From Caprella mutica (taxonomy: Eukaryota > Arthropoda > Malacostraca > Amphipoda > Caprellidae): a stretch of DNA of 64,000 nucleotides. The stretch's first letter is position 1. Every line of letters starts with the position of its first letter. This document shows positions 46,331 to 58,025 of this stretch, piece by piece. The notes beneath the pieces were generated by a model that worked only from the letters and a program-made list of their open reading frames with translations, was not told where the DNA came from and did no database searches. The stretch lies in the NCBI GenBank assembly GCA_947561585.1, contig CANNZV010002619.1, forward strand, positions 1 through 64,000. Reading direction: 5' to 3'. The position numbers and the translations under genes were made by a program.

Positions 46331-47595
46331 ATTAGATATGAATCATATTTTATAATTCATATCATTGTTATATATATAATATAATGTGAAATGAAATTAT
46401 CAAAACAATAATAATTGTGCATAAATAAAATAAAAAATCATAATATTTTAACCATTATTATAATACGATACAAATAGTGCAATAATACTACATAAATATA
46501 TAGTTTAAAGCTAACTATAAAGTCACTTTTAATAAGCATAAATTTATCTCAGCAATATAACATCTATTAGTGTTTGTATGAATATATGCATTCCAAAGCT
46601 GAATAAATATATTCTAATTTGTAAATTATGACATTTCTTCTTCAATTACTTAATTGAACAACTTAAATTAATTCACAGCCAAATTAAAGAGAAAAGTTCT
46701 GTTGTTGCTAATAGGCTACAAATAAGAACTTTACCTTTTGAAATCAGATTAAGAAACTCTCGCATGAAACGTTAATTAACGTTATTCAACCATTGTAAAT
46801 GCCTTGTGAACATTAAATTAAAATTAAACCTTTTACAAATTTGAGGTACTTGAATAATTTAATTATTTCTTTGATGTGAGAGAATTCATTATGATATTAT
46901 ATTCATGTGAAAGGCTTTTATTCTTCAGTGGTAATAATCAGAGTTTAATTTAGAAGTTAATATTATTAAGACTCCTAAATAGTTAATTGATGACACTTTC
47001 ACTACATTAATTTATGTACAGAGATGGAAGTTCAATAAATAGAATAATTTTTATCAATATTTTCAACTGAATAAAATAGATATTTACTTAGTTTTTGAAA
47101 ACTCATACTATTATCAGTATAATTTCGTATCCATGGTACCAGCTGCTGCTACGCATATTATTTTGTTTGTGTGACAGACAAACAGAAACCATTTTCATTT
47201 TCATACTGAAACAGATATAGAAACCTAATATACTGTTTAACCAATTTTCATAACAATAAAGTTCAATTATGAATTAATTTTTCCTTTAATAAATATATTT
47301 ATTCATATAAATGTGTTTCAATGATGAGTAAACACTACATAAAATACATAAACTCTTTATAAGTCATATCATTCATGTAGGTTTTTTTAAATACAGATAT
47401 TTCCAATCCATATTTTCCAAGTTATTTATTTAAAAACAAATTGGTAGACAGGAAATAATTCAGATCATATACGAAAGCCAATTCAGATTAAGTAATATTC
47501 ATATGAAAATAGAAAATTACTCTAAAAATAAATGGAAACTCCTTCTTTCTTAAACACAATATAAAGTCAACATCGTGACGTTCAATTAGAATAAA
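46331..47595. other. No gene seen
   Basis: AT-rich spacer. Confidence 0.45.
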
Positions 47596-47739
47596 ATGGA
47601 AGCATTCCCCCCTCCAAACAATCTAATAAAAGATAACAACATCTCTTCTCCCGTTAACCCGACACAACAAAACATTCTCAGTAATTGTTTGGATATCACT
47701 GCCAATTACTCTTTAATTCTTGTCAAGAAGACGAGGAAG
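47596..47739 (+). other. Candidate first coding exon (48 codons)
   Basis: ATG in a favourable context (AAAATGG) opens a frame starting MEAFPPPNNLIKDNN and reaching LVKKTRK, where a consensus donor AAG|GTAAGG ends it in phase 0. The composition (Pro, Asn, Gln, Ser) is less biased than the AT-rich noise frames elsewhere. The 38-bp array starts immediately after the donor and would lie in the intron. No matching downstream exon or domain was found, so this is only a candidate. Confidence 0.3.
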
Positions 47740-47744
47740 GTAAG

Positions 47745-48385
47745 GGAGGAATACTTGGTAACTGATGCTATTGAGGAGAAAGAAAGTAATACTTGGTAAC
47801 TGATGCTATTAAGGAGAAAGGAAGGAATACTTGGTAACTGATGCTATTAAGGAGAAGTGAAGGAATACTTGGTAACTGATGCTATTAAGGAGAAAGGAAG
47901 GAAAACTTGGTAACTGATGCTATTAAAGAGAAGGGGAGGAATACTTAGTAACTTATTCTAATAAGGAGAAGGGAAGGAACTCTTGGTATCTAATGCTATT
48001 AAAAAGAAAGGACGGAATACTTGGTAAATGATGCTATTAAGGAGAAAGGAAGTAATGCTTGAAACTAATGCTATAAGGAGAAATGAAGAAATACTTGGTA
48101 ACCGATGCTATTAAGGAGAAAGGAAGTAATACTTGGTAACTGATACTACTAAGGAGAAAGGAAGTAAAACTTGGTAACTGATACTATTAGGGAGAAAGGA
48201 AGCAATACTTGGAAGCTGATACTATCAAGGAGAAAGGAATGAATACTTGGTAACTGATGCTATTAAGGAGAAAGGATTGAATACTTGGTAACTGATGTTA
48301 TTAAGGAGGAATGAAGGTATACTTGGTAACTGATGCTATTTAGGAGAAAGGAAGGAATTCTTGGTAACTGATGCTATTAAAGAGT
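47745..48385. repeat. 38-bp minisatellite, about 17 units
   Basis: AATACTTGGTAACTGATGCT followed by ATTAAGGAGAAAGGAAGG repeats every 38 bp (for example ATACTTGGTA at 47751 and 47789), with small length changes later. The array is purine-biased on the plus strand. 38 is not a multiple of three and frames close quickly. Confidence 0.9.
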
Positions 48386-48845
48386 TGCAACCAAAAAATA
48401 TAGTACAAGAGGCAGAGCCCAGAGAACTCAGTTGTATACAAACAATGCAGGACTGTGGAGATAAAATCAAAGCTACAACGTTATGCATATCAATCTAACC
48501 TCTAGTATGAATTATGAGTCTGTATTTTTGGCCAAGTTACAAAAATTTGATGATTTTTGGCTAAACTAATAACAATATTTTGGCCACTAAATAACAATGG
48601 AAATACTCAATAAATGTTTTTTGGAAGATTTCGTAAATAATAGAATTAATGAAATACAAATTGAGTCATAGTCAGTTATACTTTAATTAAAGTATCTTGA
48701 TCTTATTAAATTTATTAGCACTAAGATGCAAGATTTAATTTCTAATAGTAAAGTTTACGCTTTATTGGTTCAACAATTGAAATTTGTATTATTGTTTATG
48801 AAGTGTTTGTAAATCGAACACTTGTTAAATTCATTGAAAATTACA
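48386..48845. other. No gene seen
   Basis: Spacer between the 38-bp array and the next candidate exon; possible 5' leader sequence, but no promoter motif was recognised. Confidence 0.35.
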
Positions 48846-48954
48846 ATGGCTGCTGAATACTTTGAAAATGAATTAATTAATTTGGTAGGTGTTAAAGGTC
48901 TTCTTCCGAACCAAATTAAGGCCAAATTGAATGGTTTGAAAATTTACATTTCAG
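48846..48954 (+). other. Candidate short coding exon (36 codons)
   Basis: ATG in context ACAATGG starts MAAEYFENELINLVGVKGLL, runs 36 codons and ends at CAG|GTATGA in phase 1. Composition looks protein-like (Glu, Leu, Lys, Gly). A continuation exon was not found before the repeat starting about 49010. It could be a chance open frame. Confidence 0.25.
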
Positions 48955-49057
48955 GTATGAATGGGAACCTTTTTGATATCAATCGTAATTTTCTTTTTTC
49001 TAATTTTTAACCCTACTACGCTAGTCCTCAAAATTTTAATCTTTAACCAGCTTCACT

Positions 49058-49081
49058 GAGCTGGTTCGTGCGAGCCAGCTC
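49058..49081. other. 10-bp hairpin, loop GTGC
   Basis: GAGCTGGTTC-GTGC-GAGCCAGCTC, one G-T pair in the stem, followed by TCACTGA. It is preceded by TTAACCCTACTACGC at 49009, a possible TTAA-type element end. See the matching hairpin at 43429-43452. Confidence 0.7.
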
Positions 49082-50599
49082 TCACTGATGCTCATATTAA
49101 ATCTTAAAATCACCTTTTCATCAATTGGATGCACATACGGATAAATTTCTATTTAAAATTCGAACAAAAGAAAAGATAAGAAACTAATATTTTTTTATCC
49201 ATTACTGTTAACAACTGTGTACGATGGTCGGATCACTTAATTATGGCACACGTCACTAACGGTTACAGTTAATGAATAATAACGAGACACTCACCCTTAT
49301 GTTCAAAGAAACATACGTGCATCTGATGTCTGTTGGGGTACTTAATTGCGCCTACTATATTTGAATATTTTCTAATAATATATGTATCTTACCAATTTTT
49401 GGTTAGAGTGCAATTATGTGAAAAAATGAAAGTCAATAACAAACATCTTCCACATCGGTTTTGAATTACAGTTATTATAAGTTTTCCCTAACATCTGGTT
49501 CGCCCAAACTGCTGTCTAATTAACTGACCTTGGTTAATACAGGCATGACGATCATTAAATAACGATGAGAGAATTAGAATTACCCATGGTATGTTTTAAG
49601 TTGAGCATGATGTTGAAATTCGTTTGTTCCAGTTTGGTGCTCAAACAACATCTCATCTCAACACTCAAACCTTGGCATTGAGTCCAAACGGTAAAACAGT
49701 TTTCTCTCTACAGTCCATACAGGATTTCAGGCAAATTTGAACTTATTTATGAATTCGAATTTCTCTCAGGGACAAAGCTTCTGTTCCCGAAGTGATATTG
49801 CTTTGCTAATGCAGTGACTGGAACAGAATATTAAGCATGTTAACATGCAGGATGCCTCTTAGTTGTGACATGAATTGTGAAATCGAGTGTGTCTGATACA
49901 GTTAATTACCTACGTTTTTCATGTTTCAGAGTAAGAGAATATTGAACTCACATTTTGAAATATATATGTACTGCTACTTAGATTTTACTGTTATTTTAAT
50001 CCAGTCTGATCTGCAATTAAACATAATTTTTCAGTAATTTTTAAAAAACATTGATCATCATAATCGTAACTACTAAGAGAAAAAACTATTCAATATAATA
50101 TAAGAAAATCAAACCATGCTTGCAATTATCAAATTTAAAATATTTCTTGCCCTCTCAGCTAAATTTTCTTTCAATTTACATAGCAATTGTACCCAGTATA
50201 CGGTGTAATATATATCTGCATAATTTGGTGCTCCAGAAATTGCTCTGAGGAAACCCTGAGTTTGTAATTCCAGTTGTAATTCAGATGAAGATATTATTTA
50301 ATTTCCATAGATGGTCAGCAGCGTGAGAGTAAATTGGTGAGGAGAAAAGAGATTCTTCATCATGCTCACTGGCTGTGGAAATGGGGAAACAAAAGAAACG
50401 TCTCGGTGGATAATTTCCCTTGTTTCTTAACATAGGAAGGTACTCTAGTCTAATAACTGGATATGAAATGTTTTTTTTATGTCCAGTGGTTGAATAATCA
50501 CGAGAAATATGATGAGAGTATGAAATGCCAAATTTTCTTTGTAGCATGTTCAACTAGAACGTGAACTCGTGGAGTGTATACTTTTGCCACCGCTATATT
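49082..50599. other. No gene seen
   Basis: AT-rich; apart from the AGAAACTAATATTTTTT block shared with 43.6 kb, nothing was recognised. Confidence 0.45.
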
Positions 50600-50870
50600 T
50601 TTTAGTTCGTCTTGACCTTTTCATTGCAATTTAGTTGAATAGTTTTGAGTTATAAATCACCTTGTCCTTGACCTTCGATCTGATCTCTCACAAAATATAA
50701 TCAAATGGTTTCTGGATAATGACCATTCATTTCATCAAATGTCACACCATTTGCTTGAATTTTTTTTGGTTATGTGTAACAAGATTATATAACTAGATTC
50801 AAAATATATAGAAAATATATAAATATAGGCCGATCAAAACATAACCTTCCACAATATTGTAGAGGCATTA
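50600..50870. repeat. Partial relative of the 2.76-3.30 kb foldback repeat
   Basis: GGTTTCTGGATAATGACCA and CAAAACATAACCTTCCACAA correspond to GGTTTCTGGTTAATGACCA and AGTATAACCTTCTGCAA near 3160 and 3275, in the same order and orientation. The left arm is missing. Confidence 0.6.
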
Positions 50871-51547
50871 AAATTTAAATCGGTTCGCCCAAAAAGGTTA
50901 AGTTTCTTCGGTTTAAAAAAAATTATAATAAACAGCACATAGGGATCTTGAGATACTATCTATACCGCATAAGTTTTTTTCGTTACAGTGCTGCAAGTAT
51001 AACGGTTTAAATAAATAAAACTTTTTAAGATTAACTTTTCTCTGATAAGTCGGAATGAAGAGGAGCCAACACTAACCGGAACACTACACCGTCAGTGCTC
51101 CGCCCCTTGTTGGGTCGTTCTTGTTGGCTAAAATTTCATCTAAAAATGAAAAGTTATATTCTACAGCATAATTATTTTTTTGTTTTCTTTAATTTTTCAT
51201 CTGAATTATATTATGTGACGAAGACATATATTACCAAGATACAATAATTAAAATCAATCTTCTAATATCGAAAAGTAAAAACCTCTGAAATCCAAGATCT
51301 ATACATCGAAACATTGTGGGACAGTAAAAAAAATCTTGTATCAGTATTCTTATCCCAAAGTAAAAGTTTATAGGTTTCTTGTCCTATATATATACATTTA
51401 ACGTCTCTCCTGCATCTGGTATCCATCAGATTAGGAGAAATGTTTAAGAAGTAGGAAAAGAATGATTAATGGGCTCAAGAGATTTATTGGACTGAAATCC
51501 TAATGGCTTCCTGATTTGAATAAAAATATTGCAAGAAATTTTATTGA
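50871..51547. other. No gene seen
   Basis: AT-rich spacer. Confidence 0.4.
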
Positions 51548-51655
51548 AACCGATTCTATGTAAATTCCACCCCGGTATATTCCACCCAAGTAAATTCGAC
51601 CCCGTTATTTTCAACCCTAGGTAGATTCCACCCCGGTATTTCCCACCTATGTGAT
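51548..51655. repeat. 15-bp tandem array (GTAAATTCCACCCCG)
   Basis: Six units, five of 15 bp and one of 16 bp: GTAAATTCCACCCCG, GTATATTCCACCCAA, GTAAATTCGACCCCG and relatives. The minus strand stays open across it, giving Gly/Trp/Asn/Leu five-residue repeats. No evidence that it is translated. Confidence 0.8.
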
Positions 51656-53183
51656 AATAAAATATCAAAGATTTTATTTTTAGATGGCAATTTGTTAAAT
51701 ATTTCGTCGTATCCATGAAGAAATTATGCAGACGAAATTCTGGGACATTTGGACAATATTAAGAGGTGGCTTCAGTCAATTTTTGAAATTGTATCCTTAT
51801 ATACAAAAATACTAATTTTCATAATATGTTACTTTATTTCAAAGTGTAAATATTGCTCCAATTGATATTAATTTTGGTTTAACACGAAACTATTTTACAT
51901 GCTGTTACAACAGTGGTTGAAAGTGGTGTTGAGGGAGTCGACTGGCAAATCCTCCACCTATCCCCTTCAGAAGCCTCCAGGTTTAAAAAAAATCCTTTGG
52001 TCAATAACCATTTCGCACCTCTTTTACTCGAAGTCAAAATAACAAATTGAAAATAATATAAAATAACAAGAAGTATGTACTAAATGACATCATATTGCAG
52101 TTAACATCGCTGTTGTATTGATAATAGTGAAGAAAATCAGCTTTTAATTGAAAATCAAATTATCTCAACTAATAGAATAAAAAGTGTTTACACAACCTTC
52201 TTTCTCTGTTCTATCAAATGTGTAATGAAAAATAAACACCTTGAAACTGACAAACGAAAGGTTTAATTTGCTACATTGAAAATGAAAGTTAACTAGTTAT
52301 AAATTGCTTACAACGTTCAAATAATATATACTCAATGTCATCATAATCAAACAATTCAAATCATTGCATAGTAGAGAAATAACAGGATCGTTCGCATTGA
52401 GTAAAAATTGAAAAATTTTACATGATGACTTGCTGGAATATAGAAACTAATTCAAATAGATACTATAGAGGATTGATTTCACACACAACATTTCCGTATA
52501 TTGTATATTAAGTAAATATTTCACTAAACTTATCAGTTAAATACGATCCTTTGAAACATCCTTGGAAGAATTCTTTGTAATTGCCAGTTCCATTGCATTG
52601 CATATCATCTCAACTTGATATGGTCGTCGCTTACGTCGATATTTCAATAAAATGTTAATGTTAGTTCATGGTTTCAATTCATCGTTGTCACAGTTAGTGA
52701 TCTCGATGATGCCAGTTACCATCATTGGATGAACTCACCAAATTGGATCAGGTTATTGAGGTGAGACAGAATTGTTCATTGGAGTAATGGATACCAAGTG
52801 TATTTACTACCTTCAACCAATCATTGGAATTTGAGGCGAATTGAATGGAACTAGTGAATATCATTGATTGTGATTGGAAAAATATGAAAAAAAAAATTTC
52901 ATTTGATAAAAAAAAAAGTTTATAAACTATCAGATGTTTTATATAAATGAACATATCTTTGTAAAGGCCTCAGTTTCACTAACTATTTTTCCAAGAACAG
53001 CATAAAACCATTTAGTTAGGAGGAAAGGAAGTAAGGCATTCTGAAAATAATTTAATAATGCTAGACTATAGAATACAAATTAATAGTTCACTTAATTTAT
53101 TAATTAATGCGGAACTTCTCTTTCACTATTGCAGTACAAAAGAGATTAAAAGATGACACAAGGTAGTTCAGGACCCACAATGG
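51656..53183. other. No gene seen
   Basis: AT-rich spacer; nothing recognised. Confidence 0.45.
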
Positions 53184-53395
53184 AATGGTGGTTCAATATG
53201 GTAATAGACCTATACGGTGGTTCGATACAGTGGTGGTTCTTTACGATAGTTCAATACTGAGGTGGTTCAATACAGTGGCATTTCAACATATTGGTACTTT
53301 AATATTGAGGTTATACTATATAGTGGTGGTTCAACAGTGGCAGACAAATCAGTTGAAGAATAGTGACAGGTTGTAATACGGTGGTAGAATTGTGG
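53184..53395. repeat. GGTGGTTCAATAC short tandem array
   Basis: Imperfect repeats of GTGGTTCAATA(C/T) about 15-24 bp apart, some reading GGTGGTTCGATACAGTGG. Degenerate towards the right. Confidence 0.65.
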
Positions 53396-54264
53396 CCGAT
53401 AATAATTACGATTGTAGGAATTTATGATCGAAGTCATAGTCTGTACCTACTTCATACTTTTTCAGATTAGAAGTATTTTTCGGCACTCTTAAAGGAACTC
53501 CAGATTCTTGAAATATAGAAATGGCCACTCTACTATACCTATAAAACACCAGGACTAAATCAATTCGCATAAAAGAACAAGCATCTTTAACCAGCAAAAT
53601 CAGAGCAAACCTAAACCTACCTCGTTAAACAAAGATGTTTACGTGACAGACAGTGAAACCTTTAAACTATAATTGCTCATCACCTTCTATCAGTGCAACC
53701 ACGAAACAAGATTTAAAAAAGTATTATCTATCTCAAGAAGTATTAATAATCAGAGCATGACAAATATTAAATCATGATTTAATAAATAAATGTGATAGTT
53801 TAACTCTAATGAGTTATCCTATCAGATTAAACGGGATGGTTTGACTATGTTTAAAAATAAACGGATTATTTATTTATAAACCCACGGTCCTGTATTTCTA
53901 CACGTTGTTAGTATATTTGTGTACTTAACTGATGTGTGCCAACTTTTAAGTAAAAATATTAAACAAATAAGGATAAATAAATAAACAAGTATATAAGACA
54001 TTGGCAACTGAGAGAGCAGAGTTGTGATTGGGTGGACTGTGACCACATCACAGCTGGTTCATGTGTGTGTACTCTATGAAAACGTGGACTGATGTGTGCT
54101 AAGAGGCAAACCGAACTGTATTTCCACGTTGGCAAACGTCACCACAGTAAAAATAATTTCCTTAATTAAGTGATTTACACTGATTTACACCGATACGTAA
54201 ACATATTTTTAACTTTTAAACACAAAAATACATTCGGTATTAATGTAAGAACAATGTCAAGAAA

Positions 54265-55259
54265 CTCAAGTAACATTGAGCTATTCCTAGTATATTCTCT
54301 AGATATCTATATATTCCCTCATTATCCACTATCGTAAACTGATATCGAGTGAATATTCCTGGGATTATTGAAATTTAGTTGATCCCCTAACGATATCGAA
54401 GAAATTTTCCAGTGACTAGTGAAAATTTGTTGATTACCTATCAATATCGAGGGAAAATTCCAAGGATTAGCAATAATTAGTTGATCCCCTAACAATATCG
54501 AGGGAATATTCCAGGAATTAGTGAAAATTAGTTGATCCCCTAATAACATCGTGAGAATATTCCAGGAATTAGTGAAAATAAGTTGATCCCCTAACGATAT
54601 CGAGGAATATTCCAGGAATAAATGAAAATTAGTTGATACCCTAGAAAATCATGAAAGAAACGATTATAAAATATAAATAAAAATAATCCATGAAATATGT
54701 AACTATATTTATCGATGATAATTATTTAAAGATGCACTTGAGTTATCATATTGCATAAAATTCATTCTAAATTCTACTCCTTCTATGTCTATGATGGTCA
54801 AGTTGCAAACAGGAGACAACAACCTGCAATTTCACGTCCCGGAAACACCACTTCACTTTTTTCTCCATTTCTTTCCATTTAATTTGTACATAAAAATATG
54901 TATCATTTAACTAATTGATATAAAGCTAAATGTACATAACTATGCACTATATGCTTTGGTATCCTTCTTTCTATATCTTTGCTCTATTCTTGATATCCAG
55001 GGAAGATTCAGGACTATTCCCTTTTGATCCCCTTGATATTGAGGGAATATCCCCTCACTATCCATTTTTTATCCCTTTGTCATCGAGGGAATGATAATAT
55101 CGATATTCCTTACCCTCCCCTTGATATCGAGGGAATATTCCAGAGATAATATATTAAAAGCCCATTGTTATTCCAGCAATATCATCTATAGATATCTTGG
55201 GAATAACCCCTGGGAAATTTCCCGGAATATCCCGGGAATAATTTTTTGTTAGCTGGGAA
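54265..55259. repeat. 995-bp insertion in copy B, unclassified
   Basis: Copy A reads GTCAAGAAAGGCCAGTAAAT (minus strand); here GTCAAGAAA and GGCCGGTAAAT are separated by 995 bp. The insertion begins CTCAAGTAACATTGAGC and ends TTGTTAGCTGGGAA. It holds the 51-bp array, unique AT-rich sequence, and further scattered TATCGAGGGAATATTCC units up to 55240. No transposase or clear inverted ends were found. Confidence 0.65.
54350..54650. repeat. 51-bp minisatellite (TTGATCCCCTAACGATATCG)
   Basis: The TTGATCCCCTAA block recurs exactly every 51 bp (GATC or GATT at 54381, 54432, 54483, 54534, 54585). Because 51 is a multiple of three the minus strand stays open and reads a 17-residue repeat (LLGDQLI...NSWNIPS). 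The GGGAATATTCC part is shared with the 46-bp array at 34.4-34.9 kb. Confidence 0.88.
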
Positions 55260-55350
55260 GGCCGGTAAATTTGAAGGAATGACGTGAAAGATATGAAATA
55301 ATTTTAAAAAGATGTGTTTAGAAAACACACGTCAAACTCATTAGGGTTCA

Positions 55351-57554
55351 GTTAAATTAAATGAAGTTTAATATACTGCAAAAAAAACTATTGTATTACT
55401 AAAAAAATTATAAATATTACCAGCACTAATTAGAGAGGCTCGCTAACTAGCGAGAATATTTAAGGTGGAAAAATAAATTATTGAAAATCCTTTGCAATCT
55501 TATTATATGCTTGATATATTTAGTTAATTAATAATCTCACATGATTTTCACGTCATTCTTGGTTTGCTCAGAATTAGTCGCAAAAATTTCTGACGTTCTG
55601 TTTATCATTCGAAAGTGTTTCAAATAAGTTCACATGTCTACTTCACAATCGATTTCAAAGATTGGAATAAATGAATATAGTACAGATGTATTACTTATAA
55701 TAAAAAAAAATACTTCAACAGTGATTATGAAGCACATTCGCATTGTACATTATGTATAGAATGCTCTCATCCAGAATTTATTTCTAAATACCACGGATAT
55801 AATTTCTATATTTGTTAAAACCATCATCTCTATTTCACCACACCACAATATTCCTAATGTTGATAGGAATGTACTGTACTCTGAACATTGGACCAGATTC
55901 CAGTGGCGAATTCCTGCCTGATGATTCCTGATGTTGAAGTTCTCTTCCTTAATGGACATTAGTGGAAACCTTGGTGACCTTAGTATTCACAGATAGACGG
56001 GAATGAGAGATACGCTAAAAACCAGTTATGATTATAGTGAGTGACGATAATAGCGAGTTATGATAATGATGAGCTTAAAGAGCTACTAAAGTAGCGAGTA
56101 CCCATAATCATCACTCATAATTTTATAAGGTCTTTTACATAGGTGTCCCTAAAAGTTCAGATCTCATAGGGGCGTGCATTTTGTTTAGTTCAATGATATT
56201 CATTTGTACATGCAAAATATCAATATTTTACTTTTGACGAATGAAATTGTTTGATTGTTCTCTATGTATAAACTGATTAACAGTATACAATTTTTAATTT
56301 CAAGGCATTGTTTTTAAATGGGATAAGTGGATACGAAATGTCCCTGATCTTTGCACAATGAAATAATTGCTATCCAATACCAAATAATATATTTTCATAT
56401 AATATAAATGATATAATATATAAACATTCTTTGATATTCCACTCCATTAAAGACACAATCCATTGATTCATTTATGTTTTATATCCCTCTAGCGGCACTC
56501 ATTTGCTTTACTTAAGATTTATGTATCTATTTATTGCTATAAAAGCGAAGGCTAAGAAGGTAAAATAGTGGCATGGCTTTGGTAGTGTTTAAAGATACAT
56601 AGGCAGATGTTTTGTGGATATTTATCACGTATCATAAGATTGATTGCGTGGCTTGTGTGAAGTTACAAATAATAATACAAAGGACTCGAGAGAAAAAAGA
56701 CAGAAAGAATTATGTGACGTGCGCAGGAGAAACTGTATTAACTAACTATGATGTTAATTGGTAAGGAAGAGAGATTTATTAGTTGTTATGTGATATTTAT
56801 CAGAATTGAAATACAGTTTGATTAAATGTATATATTACAGTTTTATTTAAATTGAATCCTATATTTCAAAATTGATTGTAGTTCGCTTAAAAACAGGAGG
56901 AAAATATTAGTAGTTCATAAATTATAATAACACACTCTCAACTTTTCTCCACAACATATTAGAAAAATAATATTATACTGAGTGAAACTCATTAAGAGTT
57001 ATATATTCACATCATTAAGTAAATCAAAAATTCACTTCTCTTTGTACCATCCATTGAAACATCGAAATAAATCACTGCGACGGTATTTATGAAGACATCT
57101 CCAAAGAAGTTTTAAAAGGATAGCAACCTCTCAAGTAGAATTTCTCCACAAAGGAGATTCAAGAAACCTACAACCAAAGTCCCTATAAAAATAGATCAAA
57201 TGACAACATCTTGATAATTAGCAACTTATTTTTGAGCTCTGAACAGAGCAGAGTAAGGATTCAGTCCTCAATTTTCTACGGTGTCGCTCTCATTAAAAAT
57301 AAGCGGAATTCTTCCAGAAAATAGAACTAATGAACTGGATTGAAGTTTGATACAGAATTTAGTGAAAAAAAAATCGTTTGGAAACAGGAGCGTCATATTC
57401 TAATCTTCTGAAGCTGAATTGAGCTACAATCATGCAGAAAAATGAATTGAGAATTTAAGAACAGATCGAGCAAGTTGAAAGTTGGAAAGAAATAGGGATG
57501 TTTTCAAAATAAGTTTTTCCTTTGTTAAAATATATTATTTTTGAACGATAGCAG
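55351..57554. other. No gene seen
   Basis: AT-rich spacer. Around 56030-56125 TTATGATAATGATGAG and CATAATCATCACTCATAA form an inverted repeat. Confidence 0.45.
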
Positions 57555-57675
57555 CTTCAGTGAATTCCGTGCAGAAAATTCCAGCACTGAGAATTACATC
57601 AGAAAAAATCTAATGCTGAGAAATTCCTCTCAGAAAACTTCACTACAGAATATTTCTCTTCATAATACAGCATTC
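57555..57675. repeat. Degenerate 15-17-bp array (AGAAAATTCCAGCACTG)
   Basis: Seven or so units of CAGAAAATTCCAGCACTGA-like sequence alternating with CTCAGAAAACTTCACTA. Period about 15-17 bp, strongly diverged. Confidence 0.5.
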
Positions 57676-57954
57676 TATTCGAATTGAGAATACCTTTAAA
57701 TATAATTGAACTAAAAAAATATGATTTTGGTGGTGAGCGGACTACCTTTCATTATTTAAATAGCTCATAAATCATAAGTATAGCATTAATAAGTATCAAA
57801 TACGGTGATAACATAAATTTTATTCATTATAAATATCTTAGAGTGTAACTGGACCACTACCCTAGAAAATTATATTTAACATATTATCCCATTAAACGGA
57901 TTTTAAGATGAAATATGTGAGAAACTTCATTTATTCAAACTCAAAGATGGAGTT

Positions 57955-58025
57955 TTCCATTATGAAATTCTCCACTGCTAGAATTTACCGCTGGTGATGA
58001 TTTCCGCGCCGGAACTTACCACTAT
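57955..58025. repeat. Degenerate 15-16-bp array (GAATTTACCGCTGGT)
   Basis: Four or five units: GAAATTCTCCACTGCTA, GAATTTACCGCTGGTG, GATTTCCGCGCC, GGAACTTACCACTATTC. Weak, but the spacing matches the neighbouring arrays. Confidence 0.45.

Larger units (their letters stand above)
53804..55346 (-). mobile_element. TTAA-flanked MITE, copy B (inverted), with large insertion
   Basis: Its left end follows TTAA (53800-53803) as CTCTAATGAG. The right end GTCAAACTCATTAGGG is followed by TTCA, a mutated TTAA. On the minus strand it aligns with copy A at 17680-18403 over the whole length, except that it lacks the nested 197-bp MITE and carries a 995-bp insertion (54265-55259). The two copies look about 75 percent alike by eye, so the family is old. 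Confidence 0.75.

Noticed and set aside
54322..54549. Protein with 17-residue repeats
   Set aside because: It results from the 51-bp array inside a transposon insertion; a multiple of three keeps the frame open by itself.
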